Below, one piece after another: positions 22,595 through 29,701 of a DNA stretch of 41,662 nt. The notes beneath the pieces were generated by a model. That model did no database searches. It was given only the letters and a program-made list of their open reading frames with translations, and had not been told where the DNA came from. Made by a program: the position numbers and the translations under genes. How positions within the stretch are numbered: position 1 is the stretch's first letter; each line of letters opens with the position of its first letter. Source of the DNA: a candidate division KSB1 bacterium (GTDB lineage: Bacteria; Zhuqueibacterota; Zhuqueibacteria; JANLFK01; Oleimicrobiaceae); the NCBI GenBank assembly GCA_034506335.1, contig JAPDPR010000033.1, forward strand, positions 1 through 41,662. The letters run 5' to 3'.

Positions 22595-25045
22595 ATGATC
22601 AAGCGGCTTTGTGCCATAGTCTCTGCGTGTGCCCTTACTGCTTCGCACCTGGCTGCTGGCGGTTACCGCAGCGTGGGCGATGTGCGCGCCAGCGAGTGGC
22701 GGGACAACCGGCTAACCCTCGACTGCGGCGGCCCACGGGTGGAAATCTCGGTGCTTGCCCGGGACCTCGTGCGCGTGCGGCTTGCTCCCACCGGCGAGTG
22801 TGCGCCAGAGTTTTCCTACGCCGTGGTTCGGAACGAGTGGCCCCGAGTCATCTGTACCATGACGGAGGATGCGGAGCAGATTGCCCTGCACACCGAGGAG
22901 CTGGAGGTTCGTGTCCGGCGCAGGCCGTGTCGCGTGGCGTTCTACACGAGTGATGGCAAGGAGGTGTGCACTGAGGAGGGGGCGATGGGCATGGCTTGGG
23001 ATGGCCCGCGCGTGCAGTGCTTCAAGAAGATGCCCCAGGATGAGCTCTACTACGGCCTGGGGGAAAAGACCGGGCGCCTGAACAAGCGCGGCCGCGCCTG
23101 GGTTATGTGGAACACCGACTACCCAGGCTACAATGCCGCCACCGACCCGCTCTACCAGTCCCATCCCTTTTTCATCGCCCTGCGCCGCGGCAGCGCCTAC
23201 GGGATCTTTTTCCACAATACCCATCGCAGCACGTTCAAGTTTGCCGCAGGGACCCAGGCGTACTACTCCTTTGGTGCAGACGGTGGTGAGCTGGACTACT
23301 ACTTTTTCTACGGGCCTAGCATCAAGAAAGTGCTTGCTCGCTATACCGAGCTGGTGGGGCGCATGCCTCTGCCACCCCTGTGGGCTTTGGGCTACCAGCA
23401 GTGCCGCTGGAGCTACTATCCAGAGGCAGAGGTGCGCACGCTGGCGCAGACCTTCCGGCAGAAGGGTATCCCCTGCGACGCCCTCTACCTGGACATCCAC
23501 TACATGGATGGATACCGCTGTTTCACCTGGGACTCCACTCGCTTCCCTGATCCCGGGCGGCTCCTGGGGGATCTTGAGGCAATGGGCTTCAAAGTGGTGG
23601 TCATCATCGACCCGGGCATCAAAGTTGACCCCAACTACTGGGTGTGTGCGCAGGGGTTGGCAGGCGATCACTTCTGCCGCCTGCCAGATGGGAGCCTGCA
23701 CATCAGTCAGGTGTGGCCTGGGGACTGTTACTTTCCGGACTTTACCCGGCCCGAGACGCGCAGATGGTGGGGAGGACTCTATGCGGGGTTGGTCAGAGAC
23801 GGAGTGGCTGGTTTTTGGAACGACATGAACGAGCCTGGTGTGTGGGGTGGCACCTTCCCGGACATTGTCCAGCATACCCACAATGGGCAGATGGTGGATC
23901 ACCCGGTGGTCCACAACGTCTATGGTCTGGACATGGCGCGCGGGACCTATGAAGGGGTACGTGCGCTGCGTCCGGACCGGCGCCCGTTTGTTCTCACCCG
24001 GGCAGGATTTGCTGGCGTGCAGCGCTATGCTGCCGTGTGGACGGGTGACAACGTGGCCAACTGGGAGCACCTGCGCCTGGCGCTCAGCATGTGCCTGGGC
24101 TTGGGGCTGTCCGGTGTGCCGTTTGTCGGCTTCGACATCGGCGGCTTCGAAGGGAGCCCGAGCCCCGAGCTGTTCACGCGCTTTCTCCAGTTGGGTGCGC
24201 TCACGCCGCTGTGCCGTAACCACACCTCCCATGGTACCCGCGATCAAGAGCCCTGGGCCTTTGGCGAAAACTTTGAGGAGCTCAACCGGCAGGCCATCTG
24301 TCTCCGTTATGAGCTCTTGCCGTACCTCTACAATGTGTTTCGCGAGGCTTCGCTGACCGGCCTGCCGGTCATGAGGCCGCTGGTAATGGAGTTTCAGCAG
24401 GACCCGGCGACCTGGGAGCTAGATGACGAATTCCTCCTGGGCGACGCCCTCCTGGCGGCACCCGTGCTCCACGAGGGGGCACGCATGCGCTGGGTCCATC
24501 TGCCGGAGGGCGACTGGTACGACTTTTACACCAATCGGACTCACCGGGGTCCGGTGCGCATGATGGTGGAAGCACCTCTGGAGAGAATACCCTTGTTTGT
24601 GCGCGCAGGGTCGCTCATCCCGATGCAGGAGCCGGTGAACTATGTGGGTGAGAAGCCCTCGGCGCCGCTGATCCTTAGTCTGTACCCTGCACAAGGTGCC
24701 TTTGTCGACTCGGTGTACGAAGATGCAGGCGATGGGTTCGCATACCAAGAAGGTGAATTCGCTGTGCGCGTGGTCGCGGTGACAGAGGACCGTCAGGCCA
24801 TGCGCCTGGTTTTGGGGCCAAGGCGTGGTACCTACCAGCCGCCGCGCAGGCATCTCCTACTCAGAGTGAACGGTTCTCAGGCAGCGCCGCGCCGGGTGAT
24901 GCTCCAGGGGCAGCTCCTGCCGCAAGTGGACAACACAGACGCCTTGCAGGCTTCGGAGCGCGGCTGGTGCTACGAGGCGAGCCGACAGATCGCGTGGGTC
25001 AAGGTGCCGGAGAGCAGTAAGGAGATAAGAGTTGAGCTGCGCTAA
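22595..25045 (+). CDS. Secreted GH31 alpha-glucosidase/alpha-xylosidase family enzyme
   Basis: The 816-residue enzyme carries a signal peptide (MIKRLCAIVSACALTASHLA) and a full GH31 layout: N-terminal beta-sandwich, catalytic barrel and C-terminal beta-domains. The nucleophile motif GFWNDMNEP gives Asp410 and the acid/base motif WTGDN gives Asp485. Other family blocks include YYGLGEKTGRLNKRG, WALGYQQCRWSYYPEAEV and FDIGGFEGSPSPELFTRF. GH31 enzymes release glucose from the non-reducing ends of maltodextrins, or xylose, sulfoquinovose and similar sugars. The neighbouring GH13 and MalEFG-type genes favour alpha-glucosidase. ATG 22595 has GGAGGA at 22581-22586. The 148-base gap before it is the longest in this stretch, so it may have its own promoter, though I see no convincing one. 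Confidence 0.93.
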   Translation: MIKRLCAIVSACALTASHLAAGGYRSVGDVRASEWRDNRLTLDCGGPRVEISVLARDLVRVRLAPTGECAPEFSYAVVRNEWPRVICTMTEDAEQIALHTEELEVRVRRRPCRVAFYTSDGKEVCTEEGAMGMAWDGPRVQCFKKMPQDELYYGLGEKTGRLNKRGRAWVMWNTDYPGYNAATDPLYQSHPFFIALRRGSAYGIFFHNTHRSTFKFAAGTQAYYSFGADGGELDYYFFYGPSIKKVLARYTELVGRMPLPPLWALGYQQCRWSYYPEAEVRTLAQTFRQKGIPCDALYLDIHYMDGYRCFTWDSTRFPDPGRLLGDLEAMGFKVVVIIDPGIKVDPNYWVCAQGLAGDHFCRLPDGSLHISQVWPGDCYFPDFTRPETRRWWGGLYAGLVRDGVAGFWNDMNEPGVWGGTFPDIVQHTHNGQMVDHPVVHNVYGLDMARGTYEGVRALRPDRRPFVLTRAGFAGVQRYAAVWTGDNVANWEHLRLALSMCLGLGLSGVPFVGFDIGGFEGSPSPELFTRFLQLGALTPLCRNHTSHGTRDQEPWAFGENFEELNRQAICLRYELLPYLYNVFREASLTGLPVMRPLVMEFQQDPATWELDDEFLLGDALLAAPVLHEGARMRWVHLPEGDWYDFYTNRTHRGPVRMMVEAPLERIPLFVRAGSLIPMQEPVNYVGEKPSAPLILSLYPAQGAFVDSVYEDAGDGFAYQEGEFAVRVVAVTEDRQAMRLVLGPRRGTYQPPRRHLLLRVNGSQAAPRRVMLQGQLLPQVDNTDALQASERGWCYEASRQIAWVKVPESSKEIRVELR

Positions 25046-25095
25046 GCTCCCTTGGCACGGAATCAGAGTGGCTGAGTTTTCAGCAGAGGGCGGCC

Positions 25096-26448
25096 ATGAG
25101 CATAAAGGCGAAGTTGAACACATTTGACACCACGATGATCGTCGTCAGCCTGGTCATTGGCGTGGGGATCTTTCGCACGCCGCCCATGGTCGCTGCCGCT
25201 ACCAAGACGCCACGGCTCTTTTTTGCCACGTGGACGGCCGGAGGGCTCATCAGTCTGCTCGGCGCTTTGACGTTCGCGGAGATAGGTTCTCGCTTTCCGA
25301 AGGCGGGTTCTTACTACAAGGTGGTGGCCGAATGCCATGGCTCCTGGCTGGCTTTCATGCTCAACTGGATCAACGTGCTGTTCGTGAACGGGGTCGGTGC
25401 TGCAGCCGTGGCCACCACTGCGGCCGAGTACCTTTGTCCCATTCTCCTGCCGGCTCACTTGCGTACGCCCCAGGCCACCCAACTCACTGCCGCCGGCCTC
25501 ATTCTGGTACTTTTTGCCATCAACTACGCGGGCATTAGAACTGGGGCGTGGGCGCAGGATGTGCTGACAGTGCTGAAGCTCCTCGTGGTAGCGGCAATCG
25601 TAGTAGCGGCAATCAGGTTTAGGGGAGCGGTGGAGCAGAGTACTCTACCGGGCGCAGGTGATAGACCTTGGGCGCTTGCTCTTGGCACTGGTCTCATCTC
25701 GGTTCTCTACGCATATGGAGGCTACCAGTGCACCATCAACTTTGGCGCGGACATCAAGAGCTCACGCGCTACCATGCCCAGGGGGATATTCTGGGGCATC
25801 GCGATCATCCTCGCCTGCTACCTTTTGCTGAATGGCGCCTATGTGCGGGTGCTGGGAATAGCTGGGGTGGCGGGTGCAGAGTTGGTGGCGGCAGAAGTGG
25901 CCCGGCGCTGTTTTGGCGAAGTGGGCCATCTGTTCATCTCCTTGGCGATTGTCCTTTCGGCCCTCGGCTTTCTCAACGTCACCCTCATGCAGATCCCGCG
26001 TGCCTACTATGCCATGGCCGCCGACGGCGTGCTCCCGCCGATTTTCATGCGCGTCAATCAGCGGACGCAGGTGCAAGAGTTTACCCTCACCTTCTTTGTG
26101 GCCACCATCCTGCTTTCCATCGCCTTCCTGGCTACGTTCGAGAAGATGGTGGGCTACATCATGTTCCTGGATTGCCTGACCATCGCGGTGGTGGCATCGA
26201 CGCTGTTCGTGCTGCGCCGGAGAGGAGGCACTGCCGCTTACCAGGTGCCGGGCTACCCAGTGCTTCCGGTAGTTTTTATCTTGTGCATGCTCATCGTCCC
26301 GGGCGCCGTGGCCGTGACCCAGCCGTGGACTGCACTGGCGGGCATGGTGGTCTGTATCGCGGGTTATCCTGTGTTTGTGGTGCTGCGGAGGATAAACAGG
26401 CTCTGGCGCGATCCGTGGCAGAAACTGGAGCGCCAAGGACCACCTTAG
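25096..26448 (+). CDS. APC-superfamily amino acid permease
   Basis: This 450-residue integral membrane protein has about 12 hydrophobic segments. It carries the amino acid-polyamine-organocation signature near the N-terminus: VVSLVIGVGIFRTPPMVAAA, with the GxGIF unwound helix 1, and GALTFAEIGSRFPKAGSYY. Helix 6 equivalents (YAYGGYQCTINFGADIK) and PRAYYAMAADGVLPP are also typical. The family imports or exchanges amino acids; the substrate is not predictable here. ATG 25096 follows GH31 by 50 bases with AGAGGG at 25085-25090, so it may share its transcript. Its 3' end faces the convergent Ntn-hydrolase gene across a repeat-bearing gap. Confidence 0.9.
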   Translation: MSIKAKLNTFDTTMIVVSLVIGVGIFRTPPMVAAATKTPRLFFATWTAGGLISLLGALTFAEIGSRFPKAGSYYKVVAECHGSWLAFMLNWINVLFVNGVGAAAVATTAAEYLCPILLPAHLRTPQATQLTAAGLILVLFAINYAGIRTGAWAQDVLTVLKLLVVAAIVVAAIRFRGAVEQSTLPGAGDRPWALALGTGLISVLYAYGGYQCTINFGADIKSSRATMPRGIFWGIAIILACYLLLNGAYVRVLGIAGVAGAELVAAEVARRCFGEVGHLFISLAIVLSALGFLNVTLMQIPRAYYAMAADGVLPPIFMRVNQRTQVQEFTLTFFVATILLSIAFLATFEKMVGYIMFLDCLTIAVVASTLFVLRRRGGTAAYQVPGYPVLPVVFILCMLIVPGAVAVTQPWTALAGMVVCIAGYPVFVVLRRINRLWRDPWQKLERQGPP

Positions 26449-26464
26449 GGGCGACCGCAACGGG

Positions 26465-26499
26465 GCGGCCGGAGTGCAGTGCCTTTATGCACTGCCGGG
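26465..26499 (+). repeat. GGAGTGCA hairpin element, copy 1
   Basis: The sequence GGAGTGCAGTGC at 26471-26482 opens the element. Arm GCAGTGC (26476-26482) pairs perfectly with GCACTGC (26489-26495) around loop CTTTAT. It is flanked by GGCC before and CGGGTGG after, like copy 2. Confidence 0.8.
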
Positions 26500-26525
26500 T
26501 GGAGACGCGCCCTGCCCCTCGGGGG

Positions 26526-26564
26526 GGCGGCTGGAGTGCAACGCCTTTATGCGTTGCGGGGTGG
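26526..26564 (+). repeat. GGAGTGCA hairpin element, copy 2
   Basis: GGAGTGCAACGC opens at 26533. Arm GCAACGC (26538-26544) pairs with GCGTTGC (26551-26557) around the same CTTTAT loop as copy 1. The stem differs from copy 1 at two positions on each side, and each change is compensated so pairing stays perfect. Confidence 0.8.
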
Positions 26565-26571
26565 GGAAGTC

Positions 26572-26603
26572 GGCTTGCATCGCATGAAGCCGATGCACTC
26601 CGG
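26572..26603 (-). repeat. GGAGTGCA hairpin element, copy 3, inverted
   Basis: Read on the minus strand, CCGGAGTGCATCG begins the element. Arm TGCATCG pairs with CGATGCA (plus-strand 26576-26582 and 26591-26597) around an 8-base loop GCTTCATG. The GGAGTGCA head is shared with copies 1 and 2 while the inner stem and loop differ. Confidence 0.7.
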
Positions 26604-26753
26604 AGCGCAACACCACCGGCGCGTTCTGGGATTCCCAGGTAGCCATTCGGCTCCTAACCACGGGTCCGGCGCCGGCGCACTTCAGGGGCCAAGCCCATCA
26701 CCAAAAGTACAACGCTGTTGCGGATTGGGCCTCGACTCCGCGGCCGTGGCGCC

Positions 26754-27995
26754 TCAGTCTTGGAGAATGAGCCCGAACTCCCGGCGATAGGCCGCAGTCA
26801 CAGTGGCATCAATCCAGCGATACAGTGTCTGCGCCTCCTTGGCATCAAACCCCTTCTGCTCCCACTGCTGGACGCTGCGCCGTACCCTTTCCGCTATACT
26901 CTCCTCCACCGGCAGCACACGCTGCAAGATGCCTGTTCCCCGCCTGTTCATCACCGCCGCCAAGTCCAAGTAGTTGCGCCCAGAGTCCCTGGTGAATGGG
27001 AAGCAGCGTCCCTTCAACGTCAACGCTGCCGTTGATAGCGGCGCCTTGCCCTTGGCGTCCGCAACAAGCACTTTGGGCAAATCCGGTCCTGCCGCCACCC
27101 AGACGGGGACGGCCACTGCGCAGAGGGGAAAGCCCAGCATCGTCCACATCGTGGTGAGCGCCACCGGTTCTCCAGGCTTCACCCCCTGAACGACCACCGA
27201 AGCGGAAGAGCTAAACCTAGGGATGAAATCGGCGAAACTGACAAACGTCGGCTGGTCGTCGGTCTCCGGAAGGTCTTTGCTCAGATCCACCCCGGTCAGC
27301 CCATGGCGCAGGCAGCGGCTCACGGTCTTGGTCAAGAACTCAACGGTAAGCTGGTTGCTGAGGGCGGCTTTGTAGAAAAGCTGCTCTGCGGCGGTGTAGC
27401 GGATGAGACCATAGTCCTGCTTGCGCTCACCGGTGAACGAGTAGTTAGTGCGAATCAAATAGCCGAACGGGGCCACCGCCGGGTCGGTGGCGTCGAACTT
27501 GCGAAAGCCATAGTTGCCGGTTTCAAAATAGGCTGCCCCGCCTTGTGCGTCAATGACGCCGAAATTGGCTTCCACTCCGAGCGGTTTGGGCAACGTGCGA
27601 AGGAGCTGTTCAAAGTCATCCACGGTGGCGCAACTCTGGAGGGCCCGCTTCATGAGCACCCCCTCCTGGTCCTTGAGCTTGGTGGTATCGCCCACATTGA
27701 GGTTGTAGGAAGCCGAGTTCATGATGGCAAAGCCCGCGCTGTTGCAGCCGACCCATACCTCGGCACCTGAGCTGTCGCCGGCGTTCACCAGGCCGATGTA
27801 CGGGTAGCGTCCGTCGGTGAGGTAGACAAGGCGACTCTCTTGGGCGTCGCTGTCGCGATGCTTGAACAGCAAGGGCCTGCCGTCCGGGGTGGCTTTGCCG
27901 GAGACCACTGCCGTGGTGCACGCGTGTCCAGGGGCAAGAATCGTCGTTGCACCCAGCGCCACAACAAGAAGAACCAATATTCGCCTTCTTCCCAT
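26754..27995 (-). CDS. Secreted Ntn-hydrolase, linear amide C-N hydrolase / C45-C69-like
   Basis: The 413-residue protein has a signal peptide (MGRRRILVLLVVALGATTIL) ending APGHA, directly followed by Cys26 in CTTAVVSG. In N-terminal-nucleophile hydrolases of the bile-salt-hydrolase, acyl-transferase (C45) and C69 dipeptidase groups, the catalytic residue is a Cys exposed as the first residue of the mature enzyme. Here signal-peptide cleavage alone would produce it. GRPLLFKHRDSD, VWVGCNSAGFAIMNSAS and AYFETGNYGFRKFD are consistent with the alpha-beta-beta-alpha fold. The reaction is probably hydrolysis of an amide or peptide bond in the periplasm or outside; the substrate is unknown. ATG at 27995 has GGAGGG a few bases upstream on the minus strand. 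It follows bacterioferritin on the same strand, with a hairpin between. Confidence 0.75.
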   Translation of the reverse strand: MGRRRILVLLVVALGATTILAPGHACTTAVVSGKATPDGRPLLFKHRDSDAQESRLVYLTDGRYPYIGLVNAGDSSGAEVWVGCNSAGFAIMNSASYNLNVGDTTKLKDQEGVLMKRALQSCATVDDFEQLLRTLPKPLGVEANFGVIDAQGGAAYFETGNYGFRKFDATDPAVAPFGYLIRTNYSFTGERKQDYGLIRYTAAEQLFYKAALSNQLTVEFLTKTVSRCLRHGLTGVDLSKDLPETDDQPTFVSFADFIPRFSSSASVVVQGVKPGEPVALTTMWTMLGFPLCAVAVPVWVAAGPDLPKVLVADAKGKAPLSTAALTLKGRCFPFTRDSGRNYLDLAAVMNRRGTGILQRVLPVEESIAERVRRSVQQWEQKGFDAKEAQTLYRWIDATVTAAYRREFGLILQD

Positions 27996-28026
27996 GTGCC
28001 CTCCAACAGCGTCGGTCCAAAAGAGA

Positions 28027-28060
28027 CGGGGTGACAGAGGAGAAATGTGCTGTCACCCCG
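28027..28060 (-). terminator. Hairpin terminator downstream of bacterioferritin
   Basis: Arms 28027-28036 (CGGGGTGACA) and 28051-28060 form a perfect 10-bp stem with a 14-base loop. On the minus strand the stem is followed by TCTCTTTTGG, a partial T-tract, so it would end the bacterioferritin transcript about 45 bases after its stop. It lies 32 bases upstream of the Ntn-hydrolase start, suggesting the two genes are mostly expressed separately. Confidence 0.65.
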
Positions 28061-28102
28061 CGGCGAAAAAGCTAGCACCACATTAAAAAGCGGCGTAGAG
28101 TC

Positions 28103-28570
28103 TCAGCCGATCTTGTCCGCCAGGTAATTTTCGATGCCAACTTGCTTGATTTGGTCCAATTGACTCTCAATCCAATCGATGTGCGCCTCCTCGTCCTTGA
28201 GGATGGACTCCAGCAACTCGCGCGTTCCGAAATCCCCAATGTCGCCTGCCAGCTTGATGCTCTCCCGGTAGCCGTCGATGGCACCTTTTTCCGCCTGCCA
28301 GTCGTTCTGGTGTTGCTTTTCCACCTCTGCACCGATGTGCATGGGGTTGAGCTTGCTGACGATAGGCGTGCCTTCCAGGAAAAGGATGCGGCCAATGAGT
28401 TTTTCCGCATGCCGCATCTCCTCGATGGCCCGCTTCTCTATTGCCTCATGCAGTTTCTGGTAGCCCCAGTCATCGTTCATCTCCGAGTGCACCATGTACT
28501 GGCTGATCGCGGTGAGCTCCTCGGCGAGCCGCGCGTTGAGACTGGCAATCATCTTTTCGTCGCCTTTCAT
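28103..28570 (-). CDS. bfr: Bacterioferritin
   Basis: The 155-residue product is a four-helix iron-storage ferritin that oxidises Fe(II) and stores ferric iron in the cytoplasm. All ferroxidase ligands sit at the numbering known for E. coli Bfr: Glu18, Glu51, His54, Glu94, Glu127 and His130. Met52, the haem axial ligand of true bacterioferritins, is present (EEMRHAEKLI). The start at 28570 is set by GGGAGGA seven bases upstream on the minus strand and by the family's standard length; the longer frame to 28669 lacks support. The gene stands alone, with a strong promoter at 28670-28698 and a terminator hairpin at 28027-28060. Confidence 0.95.
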   Translation of the reverse strand: MKGDEKMIASLNARLAEELTAISQYMVHSEMNDDWGYQKLHEAIEKRAIEEMRHAEKLIGRILFLEGTPIVSKLNPMHIGAEVEKQHQNDWQAEKGAIDGYRESIKLAGDIGDFGTRELLESILKDEEAHIDWIESQLDQIKQVGIENYLADKIG

Positions 28571-28665
28571 GGCAAATCCTCCCTGCTTGCGTCCGAAACG
28601 TGAGCTCGTGCCGTACCCGCATTCTCTTGAGTTAGTCCGGAATGCTGGCAAGTACAGTTTGGCTG

Positions 28666-28692
28666 GCAAATATTAGCAAATAGTTCGCAAAT
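28666..28692 (-). promoter_or_regulatory. Three ATTTGC direct repeats, candidate operator over the bfr promoter
   Basis: Plus-strand GCAAAT occurs at 28666-28671, 28676-28681 and 28687-28692, that is ATTTGC three times on the bfr strand with spacings of 10 and 11 bases, one DNA turn each. Two copies fill the promoter spacer and the third overlaps the -10 element. This arrangement fits cooperative binding of a repressor on one face of the helix. The regulator is unknown; an iron- or redox-sensing protein is a guess from the target gene. Confidence 0.5.
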
Positions 28693-28698
28693 GGTCAA
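28670..28698 (-). promoter_or_regulatory. Sigma-70-type promoter of bfr
   Basis: On the minus strand TTGACC (28693-28698) and TAATAT (28670-28675) are separated by exactly 17 bases. The -35 matches the TTGACA consensus at 5 of 6 positions and the -10 matches TATAAT at 4 of 6. Transcription would begin near 28662, leaving a leader of about 90 bases before the bfr ATG at 28570. Confidence 0.65.
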
Positions 28699-28921
28699 GA
28701 GATTTGTGGCCCATGGTGAACAAATATGGCATCGCTTACCCCAAGAGGAAAGGTACATCCGAAGGGCAGAGCCATCTTCGCAGATGTTCGGTTCCGGGGG
28801 TGCCGTGCTCCAGGAGTGGGAAAGATGGGCCAAAGGAAGATTTTTGTGTTGCGTTTTTCGTTACAATTCAGTAGACTATAGGGCGTTTGCGCGAGCAGTC
28901 GGTTCAAGCGACAATTGAGGC

Positions 28922-29668
28922 GTGGAGGAAGACCTGTACATACTGCACCTTGCCGGGCATGCGGTTCGCTGCCGGATGCGACGCCAGCGGCGCGCAAGGC
29001 ACTTTCGTCTTTCCGTGCGGAACGATGGGACCGTGGTCGTGAGTGTGCCCCGTGGCCTGTCCACCGAGGAAACGCGTAATCTCATCTACAGGCATCAGGA
29101 GTGGATTCTGCACCGCCTCTGCTTACTGCGCGAACGGCAATTGGCCAAGCCCCCTTTCCGGTTGGAAGAAGGGGCAGCGCTCCCACTGTGGGGGCAGGTG
29201 TTTCGTCTACACCTGCAGGGTGCGCCTGGGCTGTCACCGCGGTGGCACTGCGCGGAGGGACAGGTGGTGGTATCGGCCAGCGAGCTTAGTGCGCCAATCG
29301 TGTGTGGCTGCGTAGTGGGGTGGTACAAGGCGATGGCCAGGCGGCTCTTGCGCGCCCGCATTGGGTATTGGGCGGCGCTCATGGGCCTTTCGCCGGGGCG
29401 GCTCTCCGTCAAGAACCAGCATTCCCTGTGGGGGAGTTGCTCGCGCCGGGGGAGCCTGAACTTTAATTGGCGCATCATGCTTTTGCCACCGGAATTGGCC
29501 GACTATTTGTTGGTGCATGAACTGGCGCACCTGCGAGAGCCAAACCACTCCTTCAGGTTCTGGGCACTGGTGGCAAAGTACTGTCCTAACTACCGCCAGC
29601 TCCGGCGGCACCTTGCCTCCGTCAACCACTGGCTGGGCTATCCTGAAGCGTTGTTTATCGAATGTTGA
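28922..29668 (+). CDS. YgjP-like (M48-type) metal-dependent hydrolase
   Basis: The 248-residue protein matches the YgjP/DUF45 family. It has an N-terminal beta-rich region (RHFRLSVRNDGTVVVSVPRG), then SLWGSCSRRGSLNFNW, the family's WGSC block, and the zinc site VHELAHLREPNHSFRFW with His199, Glu200 and His203. Homologues are small cytoplasmic proteins thought to be metallopeptidases, sometimes linked to restriction or stress functions; the substrate is not established. The start is a GTG at 28922 with no good ribosome site before it, so the true start could be slightly different. It is followed after 33 bases by the deacylase gene. Confidence 0.85.
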   Translation: MEEDLYILHLAGHAVRCRMRRQRRARHFRLSVRNDGTVVVSVPRGLSTEETRNLIYRHQEWILHRLCLLRERQLAKPPFRLEEGAALPLWGQVFRLHLQGAPGLSPRWHCAEGQVVVSASELSAPIVCGCVVGWYKAMARRLLRARIGYWAALMGLSPGRLSVKNQHSLWGSCSRRGSLNFNWRIMLLPPELADYLLVHELAHLREPNHSFRFWALVAKYCPNYRQLRRHLASVNHWLGYPEALFIEC

Positions 29669-29701
29669 CGCTATGCTGAATCGTTTGCTGGAGGTCTGTA
29701 C

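Larger units (their letters stand above)
26449..26753. other. 305-base intergenic region between convergent genes, holding three hairpin repeats
   Basis: This gap separates the APC permease (plus) from the Ntn-hydrolase (minus). It holds three related GGAGTGCA hairpins in 26461-26610, listed separately, and a 10-base palindrome CCGGCGCCGG at 26666-26675. I see no coding region. The hairpins may serve as bidirectional transcription ends. Confidence 0.6.
28571..28921. other. 351-base divergent regulatory region between bfr and the YgjP-like gene
   Basis: Apart from the bfr promoter and its ATTTGC repeats (listed separately), this gap is AT-richer than its surroundings. A weaker plus-strand promoter candidate is TTGCGT (28849-28854), 17 bases, then TAGACT (28872-28877), which would serve the YgjP-like gene starting at 28922. 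No open frame in the gap has convincing coding features. Confidence 0.5.

Noticed and set aside
22712..24247. Long minus-strand open frame (511 codons) opposite the GH31 gene
   Set aside because: It is the mirror of GC-rich codon use in a well-conserved GH31 enzyme and has no ribosome site or recognisable domain.
28862..28867. TACAAT as -10 element for the YgjP-like gene
   Set aside because: The sequence 17 bases upstream has no -35 similarity; the TTGCGT-17-TAGACT pair is a slightly better, though still weak, candidate.
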